64,000 nucleotides of DNA from Styela clava (lineage: Eukaryota > Chordata > Ascidiacea > Stolidobranchia > Styelidae), in the NCBI RefSeq assembly GCF_964204865.1, contig NC_135252.1, positions 3,596,001-3,660,000 on the forward strand. The letters are read 5' to 3'. Position numbers and translations under genes: made by a program. This document shows positions 12,601-23,180 of this stretch, piece by piece; position 1 is the first letter of the stretch; each line of letters begins with the position of its first letter. The notes beneath the pieces were generated by a model, which ran no database searches, was not told where the DNA came from, and saw only the letters and a program-made list of their open reading frames with translations.

Positions 12601-14129
12601 TGTCATAATTATTTTTCATACATATCAGCACCATTGTCCATGTCTGCATCGCCTTCTTCTACAAGCTCTACTGCTTCTTCAACCTCGACCACTAGTTCCC
12701 CTGGAAGCCCAATTTCTTCCTCCACAACAACTATTCCTACTACAACAACTATTCCTACAACAACAACTATTCCCACTACAACAACTATTCCTACTACAAC
12801 AACTATTCCTACTACAACAACTATTCCTACTACAACACCAACTTCAAGTTCGCGAGCTGCAGAAACTCCAACAACAGAAATTTCTGAGCCTATACCGGGT
12901 TTGATCGGCGCAAGTACTGCAAGTGCAAGAAATAACGTGACAGTCCCGTCACCGACGGAAATCATTACCAAATTGAGAATACTAACAACAGCTGTCGAAG
13001 AATTATCAAACGCCACCGTATTACAAACTACAGGTAAAGTTTCAACTGTGATTTCACACCTAATCGTGACACATTAACTACTGGGCTATTGCTTTGGCTA
13101 AAGCTTGTTGCTGTCGCTAGTAGGTTATTTACTTTTACTTATTTCAAAATTATATATGTGTGCTCTATTTATGGGATTCGTTTATCACTTCGAAGTTTTG
13201 TTTGATGGCGTCATCAAAATTAAAAAGTTCGCGCCGTGCCATGGTTCCTCGATCACATCTCAGTGATCTGGTGGTTTGACTACTTACTGGTACTGTAAAA
13301 TATTTGATACTGCGGTAGGCCTACTTCGTTTTGGTCGTCGTGTCCATATATTTGAGCATTGCTCTCTTTAATGTTTCACAGCTCTCATATTAATAGGGAT
13401 TTCAGAAATAAAGGACAATTTTCGTTCTTTTAACTTTGGTAAAGGACAAGGGCAAAAAAGCTGAATAAAGGATGGTCCTTTTAAATGAAGGTTGCTTGGC
13501 AACCCTGGTTTATGTTGGGCAATTTTTTACATGTGTCCTTACTTTCTATTGTTACGTCATAATGGTATTTGTTTCTGCTAGTTTCACAATTTAAATGCCG
13601 ATGCAAAAAACAGTTGAAAGAGTCGTAGTCAACACTAAACTACGTTCGTTCATTCATGTAATTTTTTATTTAACTTGAGATCAAATTTTTTTGTGTTGCT
13701 GAGCTCTGCAACTGACATTAACTTAACAATAAAAGACTGAATTTGGTGAAGGTTGATTCAAGTCTAGAAATATTTGGTAATATACGTACCAAATGCTTAA
13801 TTTAATTCATCACTTAAAAGTACTCTCAGGTGGAGGTCAACATCGTTCAGATTGTTGCAGAAGGTGTTCCCCTTCTATGCGCTATTAGGCATGGAACAAA
13901 CATGTTTCAACTGCTGACTCTCTGTTTATATTTTATAGGAAGCAACGGTTTGCAGCCAATCAAAACCAATCGACGTCCATACACCGTGGGATGTGCGGCA
14001 AAATTGAAGCCATATGTATACGCCGCCGGTGGTATAGCAATCGGCATTTTGATTCTCGAATTACTTCTTCTGATATGCATAGGATGTCTTCTTTGTGAAA
14101 TTGGAACTGGATATGAATCTCTGGCCTGA
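9669..14129 (+). CDS. Tetraspanin with mucin-like insert in the large extracellular loop
   Basis: Eight exons (9669-9762, 10055-10178, 10443-10575, 11169-11237, 11927-12081, 12481-12548, 12629-13033, 13939-14129) give 1239 nt, 412 residues. The N-terminus (MAKTCGAGVLKCLILVINTI) and TM1 are tetraspanin-like. TM2 is at about 55-75 and TM3 at about 85-110, with GCVGAANENKLLL between them. The large loop has the CCG signature at 154-156 (GKCCGLHGPKDYG), the following IPQSC, and a last Cys at 368 (YTVGC) just before TM4 (about 378-400). Tetraspanins are four-pass membrane organisers of adhesion and receptor complexes. Unusually, residues about 195-350 form a Ser/Thr/Pro-rich stretch including six to seven TTTIPT repeats in one exon, predicted to be heavily O-glycosylated. 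Total length well exceeds the usual 230-300 residues. Which subfamily it belongs to is unclear. Confidence 0.88.
12724..12836 (+). repeat. 18 bp coding minisatellite (TTTIPT repeat)
   Basis: Six to seven tandem copies of an 18 bp unit close to ACAACAACTATTCCTACT lie in frame in tetraspanin exon 7 and encode Thr-Thr-Thr-Ile-Pro-Thr. Copies are almost identical, with one CCC/CCT and one ACA/ACT change, so length variation between individuals is likely. Confidence 0.9.
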
Positions 14130-15255
14130 TAGTGACATTGCAATGATGACGATTCAGTGAAAAGAATTTCTATTATATACACTTTAAAAATATTTTGTAA
14201 ATAAGGATTTCATTTTACCCTTTTGCTTTAGTTAAGTTTCCATTGCACATATTACACAAGTAAGAGAGTAATCAATGTAACAAATAAAGATATGATATAA
14301 TAAAGATGCCCTGAGATTTCTGCATTTGCTTTATCTCCGACGTCAACATTTCATTTATGTATTAGACAAATCCTCCCATACGTTTATTGACGAAGTATGC
14401 GGTGACAGGTGATAGGCCTACTACCAAAAGCCTGAAGCAATAGTAAAACCCCATAATATTCAATTTTGCGAAGAATTCAAGTTAACGAATGTGAACGTAT
14501 CAGAGCAATTAGACCTGATATTATATTAAACTATTTTACAAAAAGCAGGTTTCTGCACAACCAGGTTCATATCGCCAAATAGAGAAATGCCTGATTAAGC
14601 TATAACTTGAAAAGACATCACGTATGTCATTTTCATTGCATATGTGTTCTTACAATATCTTTCGTGTGTTTTACTAAAGTCACTAAAATATGACACAGGG
14701 CGTGTCTGTTTATTAACAAACTTCGTGCACGCGAGGCGAGTAACTGTTGTAAAGAACAAAGTTGTCAAAAAATTGTTCAGTTGGTCGATCACCTTACAGT
14801 TACAATGCCAATAAGAAGGAATCGGACATGTTTTTGAAAAGCTAGGGACAGTTTTGGCGGTTTAAAGGTGGACAGTGTTATGCGCGAACATTACTGTATA
14901 TTATCCTAGTTAGTGAATTCGATTTATTTAGTGGGTACGGTAATTTGAGTTAACGGCCCAGTTTAAAACGTTAAAAACCGATAATTACTTTTAATTTTTT
15001 AATCGGGTAACTATTCCTGCTTCAAATATTTCCCATTTCAAAAATAAAAAAATAAATACGGTCGAATGAATAAATTTGTCTTAATATGAAAAACTGCCAT
15101 TTTAACCTTAATAATGACGACATACATGTATCCATGAAATTCATCACGTCTATATCATTATGTCGCCCAGTCTGTCTGGAGTTTGAAATTCAAAAGTATC
15201 CTAATGAGACCGACTACCTCGTGGTCTGAGTGTCTCGTTTTCGCATACTCTATAT
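14130..15255. other. Tetraspanin 3' flank and intergenic DNA, nothing recognised
   Basis: Probable tetraspanin 3' UTR with AATAAAG-type polyadenylation signals near 14283 and 14301, followed by AT-rich intergenic sequence. I see no convincing open frame or repeat end before the MITE at 15256. Confidence 0.5.
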
Positions 15256-15459
15256 GGTGACCGTACATTTGAACCCACGTACATTTGAACCCATGTCTAT
15301 ATCCGCGGCTTCAATCAATATGCGGGTGCTGAAACCCATGGGTTAGGGTTAGTATGGGTTCAACTATCTGTACAACAACAAAAAATTCCATAGGTGCAAT
15401 AGTATGCAGGTGCAATTGTCATGGGTTCAAATGTACGTGGGTTCAAATGTAATGGAACC
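15256..15459 (-). mobile_element. MITE-A copy 2 (204 bp, 9 bp TSD)
   Basis: An inverted copy of the MITE at 6207-6393, flanked by the perfect 9 bp TSD ACTCTATAT (15247-15255 and 15460-15468). Both ends carry two tandem copies of the ~16 bp subterminal motif (ACATTTGAACCCA), against one at the GGTCACC end of copies 1 and 4. Confidence 0.9.
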
Positions 15460-15821
15460 ACTCTATATATATATATTACATCTTTCGTAGCATTACTGGT
15501 GAATAATATATCATTCCTCTCATTAAAATAAACAGGTTTGCGATAAATAAAAGATTTTTAAATGGCAATAAAAAATATAATTCTCAGATTGGTTGTTGTT
15601 TCGATAAATCAGGTTGTGTACCAGATGATGGTTCAGGTTATGCGACATTTTGGTGCGCATACTTTAGGAGTACAAAAAAAAACTTTGGTTAGGAATTACT
15701 GCGTTTGTAATAGACATCTTTGTCCAGTGAGCCCAAGTAATATGTTGAGTTAGAATCTTGGTGAATATATAATATTTTGGAAGAGTTTAATATCAGCAAA
15801 GCGTAACCATGAAGCGTCAGT

Positions 15822-16400
15822 AGTGGAGTTGCGATCCTGGGAAATTCCGATCCCGGGAATTTCGGCTTTTTTCCTAACCGGCTGAATCCCACCACTGACT
15901 TGAAGTAGAATTGTTCCAAAACGTCGTCAAAAAATTGCTGACTTGGCGACAAATATCCATCAAAGATTGGTATGTGCTGAAAAATACGATCGGGACACCA
16001 ATAAAAAAGCTGAATATTTGACCAAAAAAGATAGAAACCACGATTAAGACACTCAAACGACGTTGGCGCAAGAGCTTTATACGCGATGACATCGGAGATA
16101 AACGGCGGTGGCGGAGAAAGCAATGCTGCCGTATGGGACAAGCAGGAGAGGCCAGAAAAGATGGAAAAGTTGTATGACGCACTAAAAACAATCAAACCTA
16201 CGCCAGTTGAGGCTGAATGTGTATTTTCAGCTCTTGGATTTTTTAAATCATAAATCGTCTTAATGATGGCACTCTCGATGCTCTCATGTTTTTGCGGCAG
16301 TTTCATAATAAATAAACATGACTGCTTATAATATTTTTTGTGTGTGTTTATTTTTTTTAATTCTACTAATCCCGGGTAATCAATGCTTTGGCGAAACGTA
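15822..16400 (+). pseudogene. hAT transposase C-terminal remnant in a decayed element
   Basis: After a GC-rich terminal-like block (GGAGTTGCGATCC..GGG), the + strand from about 16090 encodes NAAVWDKQERPEKMEKLYDA, then LKTIKPTPVEAECVFSALGF, which is the hAT C-terminal dimerisation signature (TSVEAERVFSAAG type). A stop and frameshift follow near 16250. A second frame then reads NRLNDGTLDALMFLRQFHNK and stops at 16307-16309. The DDE core and N-terminal zinc finger are missing, so this is an internally deleted, inactive copy. The longer open frame on the opposite strand (15689-16306) is an antisense shadow. Confidence 0.7.
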
Positions 16401-17557
16401 AACAGAATAGCTAAAACGTGGTGGATTGTGAGGAAGCGTGGGATATACTTGGAATGGTAGGAATTATTCTAATTGTGGATAAATTCAAATCCTGTTTATT
16501 TCAGTGTGTTTATTTTTTTAACTAATATTAATAAAATATATATTACTCCACTAATAATTTAAAACTAAACATAAAAAAAAAATGGGGAAAGCAAGAATGG
16601 GGTCTGATCTTATTGAGTGCCTCTTATTTTGCTTGAATTTGTTTTTGTATCGTTTTTGACTGCGTGAAACGCTACGAAAGTACAAAATAGGACACTCTGT
16701 CAGCCTTTGTTGTCCTCAGTTTTCGGCTTAGGTCTGAATATAGATGTTCGACTCAGTATTTTCCTTGCGAAATAAAAGCGTCCTCAAGAATGATAAGCGA
16801 CTGATAGTTATTTAGCGTGGTTTCCAAAACAGTACCGGATAATTAGATAGTTCTATTAATAAATTAGCCCTTCTGAAACGAAATTTGTAAAATCATATGC
16901 CCAATGAATATATATCAACAGGTAGCGTTGCGGCAGAAGGTTGCCGAAATTGCCTTTTTGGACTCAAAATTCAATCGCAGATCTGAAGTTACACCTTCCA
17001 CAACAACGCATTTTTACGCTTCAGTGAAGCATGAGAAGTAAACAATTAATTCCTCCCAGACTCTGTGGAAGCTCGTGTCGCTTTCCAGAAAAAAGTGAAG
17101 TTCACCCTATTTCCCACCAAAATTGTTGACGTCATACGTTCTTTACTGTTTTGTTATATGTATATATAAAATCGATGCACATTTATACTACATTTTTTCA
17201 TGTGATTTGGGGTGAGGAGGATTATCATGCGACACTGCTAAAAAATATATATGTATATAAAGAAAATAAACATTGAAATCATAAATAGTCTTTGTTCGCA
17301 TTCAAGTGAAAATACTCCATCAATACGCTATCAAGCGCACATCTGGGTGACACAGACAAAATGTCAAATAAATCATTTGACATTGACAGTATTTTTCCGA
17401 TTCAAATTTAAATGCAATTTTCAATCAGTATTTAGTGGTAATATTGATTTTTTAAATAATCTTTTCCCTTTTCTTTTTTGAATATATATATATATATATA
17501 TATACTATTTAATTTTTATTCATGGGCGATGTGGACTAAAACATGTATGTGTATATT
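16401..17557. other. Repeat-rich intergenic DNA, nothing further recognised
   Basis: AT-rich sequence with a short duplicated GTGTGTTTATTTTTTTTAA motif (around 16340 and 16505) and an (AT)n microsatellite at 17483-17504. No gene or element end could be assigned. Confidence 0.4.
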
Positions 17558-17565
17558 TTGGATTC

Positions 17566-17801
17566 GGTGCTCCCGAAGTATGCAAATCAAGATGGCGGAC
17601 ATCGGAACGTAACATGGGTAACAGGTTAGAGTTAGGCGATAATTTTTTTCCAATTTTCCTTATTTTAGTCCTATTATCAGTTCGAAGACTAGCCAAGAGC
17701 CCCCCGTAGTATTTATAGCTAAAATTATGGCCTAACCCTAACCTAGTACACATATTACATTCCGATGTCCGCCATCTTGGTTCGCATACTTCGGGAGCCC
17801 C
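17566..17801. mobile_element. 236 bp MITE with ~70 bp inverted repeats and 8 bp TSD
   Basis: The two ends pair over about 70 bp. Shared blocks are GCTCCCGAAGTATGC, AAGATGGCGGACATCGGAA and AGGTTAG(A/G)GTTAGGC. A perfect 8 bp TSD, TTGGATTC, flanks it (17558-17565 and 17802-17809). The interior has no coding capacity. The ends resemble those at 2091, 50043 and 51325. Confidence 0.88.
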
Positions 17802-18175
17802 TTGGATTCTTGCCTGAATTGACGAAACGCTTCCGCGACGGATCCTATTCATACAAGATCGGCCACAATCAATACCAAAGCAAGACGGACGGCATATCGG
17901 CTAATAGAACAACTAAGCGGTCACGCCGGCAATAATTCACAAATCATCTCGTGGATCGGGACGAGAACCATACATCTACTCTACAACACGATTGCGTACT
18001 CTTTTTGACTCGACGCTCATTTATGCCCAGCATATGTACTCACCAAACTTGGCAAAAAGATTCATTCACCAACCCTTCATTTTCTATAACTCGCAATCTC
18101 TCACCCAGGTGCAATGTTCCAGCAAGGGGAATGAGTTCTCATGCCTGGCAGTGAATGCTGGAACCGTACTCACAT

Positions 18176-18871
18176 TAGAGATGTATCGGTAATATCGGCC
18201 AATTTTTCGGTATCAGCTAAATTTAGACCGATATATTAAAAATTAGTTTAGAACACTGATCTTAAAATTATTTTTATTTTTTTCTTGGGTAGATCGTGAA
18301 CTATGAGCCATGCACGTCCCCACCCCCGCTAATAGAAACAGGAATCGTATTCTGGCCTGTTTCTAGCCATTTATCAGCTAAACCGGCTCAATCGATTTGA
18401 GTATTTTCGCTGCCAAATTTTTAATACTACATGGTAATTATGGAAAAATATATCAATCTAATATTAGTGGATGTTCCGATGTGTAAAATATAAAATACGA
18501 CGTTATAGTGGTCCAAAATCCTGCGCACGTAACTCAATGTATCAGTCCCATACGATGAGTAGGCTAAACATTTATTTATTTTACCACCAACGGTAGCCAA
18601 ATCCTATTAGTTTTCTAATTGAACACCGAGATTACTACTAGCGCCAGTGCTCAATGCATCTGAATCAGTTAACGCATTTGGATCCCAAACATCTACTTCT
18701 CAATAAATATGTATGTGTGTGATATTTCCTTTTTTATACGGAAATAATGTGTACTATTAATAATGCTCAAAGACTATTGCTTTGGCACACTTGAGGTAAT
18801 AATTACATAGTATCGAAATATCGGCGTTTTCAGCTGGTATCGGCGACAAAAGTGGTATCGGTACATCTCTA
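18176..18871. mobile_element. hAT-like non-autonomous element with TAGAGATGTA(T/C)CGGTA ends
   Basis: The left end TAGAGATGTATCGGTAATAT and the inverse of the right end (TAGAGATGTACCGATACC) form an imperfect inverted repeat with ATATCGGC subterminal motifs. Immediate flanks do not form a clear 8 bp duplication, so the boundaries or the TSD have decayed. Confidence 0.6.
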
Positions 18872-18879
18872 ATTTATGG

Positions 18880-19648
18880 TACATATCACGTTAGTAGTCA
18901 ATGTCCAATTTTCGATTTATTTTGAAAGAACACCAAAGAATGTCTTTCTAATCAATTGTATCTTGAATACACTGTTTTTATTTTCCACAAAGAATATATT
19001 CTGAGTAAGTTTATGACATACAAGGCAGGTTCAGCAAAGCAATTGAATGATTCAAATTGAGACTAAAGTGGGGGAAATATCAACTCTTCTATTGCACATG
19101 AAGTTGTGTAGAAAATTGAGTGTAAAAGAAATATAAATAAGTTCACAATCCTTCAAATATCAATAGCTTATTAATGGCTATTTACAACGGTTTGAAGGTC
19201 CAAGCTCTTTCTAAATCCTGGTAGCCCACTACCAAAAAGTGGCCGTGCCTCTCTAACAGGGTTAATATTACAAAAATTCTGAACACAGTTATTTTCACAT
19301 ATTTGTCTCTCTCATTTAAGCCCCAGCAGAAATTGTTGTAAGAAAATGTGTGACTTGGTTCTTGGTAGATCTTAATTCATTATTTTCCTAAAAGCTATGT
19401 CTAGCATAAATATCAACTAAATTTCAGAGGGTTAGACATGATAGTCAGTGAGCTTGAGGTTTGTGAACTACTAATCTAAGTTTTGTTTAATGAATGTGTG
19501 TGTGTGAAAACTCCCACAATTACAAATTTTTCTCTACAATGTAGAGGCTCACTTAATAACCAGTAAACTGAATAACAGCATTTGGAATGTCGAGTGTTTA
19601 ATAGACATAAAATTCTGATTCTAATGTTTCGGCCATTACTTACTGTCA
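18880..19648. other. CDK5 3' flank, no further feature recognised
   Basis: This is sequence downstream of the CDK5 stop on the minus strand and presumably contains its 3' UTR. No open frame or repeat end was identified. Confidence 0.4.
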
Positions 19649-20527
19649 CTATGGAGGGGTGAAACCATAGAAGTATTCATGCCGCAAGGCCTCATCAGCT
19701 AGCATCCTGTGATTAGGAATCACAACAACCAATTTGCGAAGCAAGTCACGTCCTTCAGCTGACAGTTTGGGAACTACATGATACCAAAGCGGGTTTGCTG
19801 GATATAAGGGAAAGGGTTTGTAGTCGGGAAGTTTAGTAATACCTGGCCATGTGTGCTCTGTAGGCGTACCCAATAATTTGAAGATTCTTTTTAACTGGTC
19901 ATCGACATCATTACCAGGGAAAAGTGGAACGCCTGCATTTGACAATTCTGCAAAAATACATCCCGCACTCCATGTATCAATAGATGTTGAATATAACTTT
20001 GCTCCAAACAAAACATCGGGTGGTCTGTACCACAATGTAACAACTTCCGCTGAATAACATCGAACAGGAATACCGAATGCCCTGGCAAGCCCAAAATCAG
20101 CGAGTTTGAGTTCTCCATTTTTGTTTATCAATAAATTCTGAGGCTTGAGATCTCGGTGTAGAATATTGTGGCTGTGACAATATGATAAGCCTTTGAGAAG
20201 TTGATACATGAATGATTTGACAACTAATTGATCAATTTCACCACCGCATGTGTCGAAATATTTTTTTAAATCCTGATCACAGTATTCAAATACAAGTGTA
20301 ATTTTCCGTTCACTGTGTAATACATCATGTAATCTCACAATATTTTTGTGCTTAAGCTCTTTCAACAAGCAGATTTCGCGCAATGCTGAACTTGGAACAC
20401 CTTCGTCGTCATCATCTAGTCGTACACGCTTCAAAGCAACAATATCCAAGGTCTCTTGATTTTTTGCTTTGAAAACTGTACCATAGGTTCCCTCGCCAAT
20501 CTTCTCAATCTTTTCATATTTATGCAT
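19649..20527 (-). CDS. CDK5: Cyclin-dependent kinase 5, intronless
   Basis: A 292-residue protein, the exact length of vertebrate CDK5, in one uninterrupted frame. Visible kinase features are the Gly loop GEGTYG (11-16, with inhibitory Tyr15), catalytic Lys33, the CDK5-type PSSALRE helix (45-51), [28 protein letters not shown] (activation segment with Ser in place of the T-loop Thr of mitotic CDKs), and [19 protein letters not shown]5 is a Ser/Thr kinase activated by p35/p39-type partners, with roles in neurons and cytoskeleton. The start was set at the ATG giving MHKYEK, because it matches MQKYEK in vertebrates; the frame is open ten codons further upstream but without an ATG. The C-lobe end ([10 protein letters not shown] where CNPVQRI is usual) is somewhat diverged. 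It lies 76 bp downstream of SAAL1, probably in one operon. Confidence 0.96.
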   Translation of the reverse strand: MHKYEKIEKIGEGTYGTVFKAKNQETLDIVALKRVRLDDDDEGVPSSALREICLLKELKHKNIVRLHDVLHSERKITLVFEYCDQDLKKYFDTCGGEIDQLVVKSFMYQLLKGLSYCHSHNILHRDLKPQNLLINKNGELKLADFGLARAFGIPVRCYSAEVVTLWYRPPDVLFGAKLYSTSIDTWSAGCIFAELSNAGVPLFPGNDVDDQLKRIFKLLGTPTEHTWPGITKLPDYKPFPLYPANPLWYHVVPKLSAEGRDLLRKLVVVIPNHRMLADEALRHEYFYGFTPP

Positions 20528-20603
20528 AGTATAAATTCCTAACCAAATACTAAACAAGAATTATATAAAATGATAAAGTATTATTTACAAACAATTTGTA
20601 CTA
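20528..20603 (-). promoter_or_regulatory. SAAL1-CDK5 intercistronic region with candidate trans-splice acceptor
   Basis: On the minus strand, the 76 bp after the SAAL1 stop contain TATATAATTCTTGTTTAG, a pyrimidine-containing 3' splice site ending at 20550, 22 nt before the CDK5 ATG, and a second TTGGTTAG. No partner 5' splice site or AATAAA signal is visible in this gap. Together these suggest an operon junction where CDK5 mRNA is capped by trans-splicing. Confidence 0.6.
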
Positions 20604-21827
20604 CTATTTCCATCTATCTAATGAATTAAGTAAATCAGTTACAACTTCTAATAGAAGAATGTTTTGATATGATGTATCTTTTTCATCATTATTTCCAGAA
20701 TCTGTGCTGATTTCATCTCCACCAGATGCCTTTTTGCTCAAATTTGCTTTTTTACTCTCCTCAGTACTTGAGTATTCATCATCCTTATTATCAATTGTGG
20801 ACACCGTGCATTGCACTTTGGCCTTATGACAAACATCAGCTATATATACTTTTTCATCGTCAGACACTTCATTAAAAAAGGTAGAGTCTTTGTCGATTGT
20901 TGATATGTCCAATATAAAATTAATGATTGCAAGGCAGCTTGCTACAGTGACATCAGTTGGATTCGGCCCAACTTTAAAATCCACCATTGTACTCCATTTT
21001 TGACAACAGTTCGAAGCCATGTGGAAAACATTAGATTGGTCTATAAATAGTTCTTTACTTTTACTTTCTTCAGTAGTCAAAATATATAGAGTGTGTAAAC
21101 AGTTCTCAAGACCCCGTATTGTGCTATCATCCTTAGATAACTGCAGTCCTGCCTCAGCGAGAGCATTGACAAAATTAGGTTTTGAAAACTTTGATATTAA
21201 ACTAGGCTTGGAGTCTAAACATATATCTAATACTTGAAGAATATTTTTCAGAAGGTCGCAATTACTAGAACTATTAAGTATGAAACCTAAATCATCCATA
21301 TATTGTGATAATGATGATTCCATCAAGTCAAGCCATACAGGCCTGGATTCTTCGTCTGCAAGACATGTGTTTATGAGACGTCCCATCTCAACAAGGGTAG
21401 GAGAATCACGACACGAGAACAGTGACAATACAGCCACCTTGAGTTCATCATCATTCGAAATATGGGAGCATGCTTCTCGAGTGCAAGCCATGTTACCCAA
21501 GACACCAACAGTTATCTCAGTCAACCTTGGAGATTTACTGTCGATGATAACATCACGAAGAAGTTTGGTTGCATCAATTTCAACAAGGAAGAGTGCAAGC
21601 TGCTTTTCAACACATAAATCCCAGAGTCGGCATGACTCATCCTGTAAGTCTTCAGGTATATCCATTGTATCATTATCACCACTCTGCTTTTCGACTTCTT
21701 TGCACATATTGACTATTGTCTGATAAACCCACTTTTTACTAATAGCCGTGTCTGCAACCATGTCTTGACGAAAAATGTCTTGTTCCTCTTCAAATTCATG
21801 GGGAGGAGAAGGATTTCTTTCCACCAT
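20604..21827 (-). CDS. SAAL1: SAAL1-like protein (serum amyloid A-like 1), intronless
   Basis: A 407-residue frame starting MVERNPSPPHEFEEEQD, parallel to the vertebrate SAAL1 start MDRNPSPPPP. Further family blocks are the SKKWVYQTIVNM region, DESCRLWDLCVEKQLALFL, SPRLTEITVGVLGNMAC, SPTLVEMGRLINTCLA and SSSNCDLLKNILQV. The fold is predicted to be all-helical and armadillo-like. The C-terminal third contains an acidic Ser/Lys low-complexity region (about 345-385) before a short helical tail. The protein is slightly shorter than the human one (about 474). In vertebrates SAAL1 is associated with proliferation of synovial fibroblasts; its biochemical role is unclear. It is the likely first cistron of the SAAL1-CDK5 operon, and no introns interrupt it. 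Confidence 0.9.
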   Translation of the reverse strand: MVERNPSPPHEFEEEQDIFRQDMVADTAISKKWVYQTIVNMCKEVEKQSGDNDTMDIPEDLQDESCRLWDLCVEKQLALFLVEIDATKLLRDVIIDSKSPRLTEITVGVLGNMACTREACSHISNDDELKVAVLSLFSCRDSPTLVEMGRLINTCLADEESRPVWLDLMESSLSQYMDDLGFILNSSSNCDLLKNILQVLDICLDSKPSLISKFSKPNFVNALAEAGLQLSKDDSTIRGLENCLHTLYILTTEESKSKELFIDQSNVFHMASNCCQKWSTMVDFKVGPNPTDVTVASCLAIINFILDISTIDKDSTFFNEVSDDEKVYIADVCHKAKVQCTVSTIDNKDDEYSSTEESKKANLSKKASGGDEISTDSGNNDEKDTSYQNILLLEVVTDLLNSLDRWK

Positions 21828-23180
21828 TATATCAAATTATAAAACTTGTGACTTAGCCTGCCGAGACAACAGCTAACTGGGATGCCAAAAAATTCAGTTT
21901 GAATGAAATCGATCTAATTTATAAAATATCATTTTTTGAAAATTCAGAGAAATAACTTTATTTGTTCCCACCACACCCTTGCCCAGCCTTCGTTTCGGTA
22001 TTCGAAGAAATAGCTGGCACGGGTGTATTCCTAACTCTGCCCTGTATAAATACATATACCGGTATATCTTTTTTAATTAAACAACTCCCACGGCAAAGCG
22101 ACTAAAATTAATTACTGGGATAATTTTTACTATCCGAATAGCGGATATATCCGTATATTTCGTGTTTTAACTATCCGGTTAACCAATCGAATCGGTTTTA
22201 CGTGATTTTTGTGGTAAATTGATCAAAAATCAGTTTTATTGCAAATATATACACATACAATCAATGTAAGAGCATATATATAAATGAAATCATGAAGATA
22301 AAGAAAATCATGCATTTTTTTGGTTAGAAGTATCCAGAAAAGGCTAGTATACAGCGGAGACAAAGTCCACGAAAAGTCGACAGCAAGAAGGGTGGTATGG
22401 TAAAAAATAAATGAAGAATGGAAAAATAAAGAAATTGTCTCCTGCTCTCCAGTGGTGAAAACTGTTTAAGCCACCGAAAAGGTTTTCAGAAGAGCGAGAT
22501 TTATTTATTTTATTTTTTTTTAAATGAATCCACAATGTGGATTATTCAATATGTAAATAATAAATAAAGATATATTGTGTACCGCAAGATCGAGATTTAT
22601 TACTGTTTCTCCATTGCATATTGTATGAAGCACATCAATTGTGGACAGCGTATCTAGGGTGTGGCTCGTGCCATAGGCGCCGTTTGAACAGGGGCGCAAA
22701 AACGGCGGAAAGTATTAATAATAAAACGTTCCAATGAAACAATTTCAAGTTGGGAATAACTTAAACTCGTATTTTTACTCAAATAATAACATAGAAGTAT
22801 CCTAATTCATTAATAATCATTACAAATTGTCAAACAACTATCAAGGGGGCGCATTTTCAGACTTTGCCATGGGCGTCATTTTAAGTCTGGATGTTCTTTC
22901 TGCTTCAACAGTGATAGGTTGGAGGTCGCCATGAAGCTTCAAAGACTGCACATTCCTTTTGGATCGTTATTTTGTTTAGATTTGCAGTACTGTATGGACG
23001 GATTTAGGATGCTGACTTGATGGCTCGCTCTAGTTCCTGTTTGGGAAATTCACATGTTGTTTCTTCACGTACTACAGTCGAAACTAGTGGAGGGAGAGAT
23101 ATTTATTATTATAACAATTACAACACTAATATAAACATAAGCCAATAAAGAAAATATTTTAACAGTAATTACAGTGGTTG
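21828..23180. other. Intergenic DNA with decayed repeats
   Basis: Upstream region of the SAAL1-CDK5 unit. It holds a block with repeated ATCCG/CCGGTT motifs at about 22120-22190 and a GGGGCGC-flanked block at about 22670-22880 (GCCATAGGCGCCG to GGGGGCGCATTTTCAGAC, GCCATGGGCGTC), both resembling non-autonomous DNA transposons. No TSD was confirmed and no gene was recognised. Confidence 0.35.

Noticed and set aside
12609..13016. 135-codon minus-strand frame made of VVVGIV repeats
   Set aside because: It is the antisense of the Thr-rich tetraspanin exon; the repeat comes from the 18 bp coding minisatellite on the plus strand.
15689..16306. 205-codon minus-strand frame
   Set aside because: It runs antisense through the hAT transposase remnant, whose plus-strand frames show the recognisable dimerisation motif.
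20528..20557. Ten-residue N-terminal extension of CDK5 (FSIWLGIYT)
   Set aside because: It would need a TTG start; the ATG giving MHKYEK matches the conserved CDK5 start and lies downstream of the splice acceptor.
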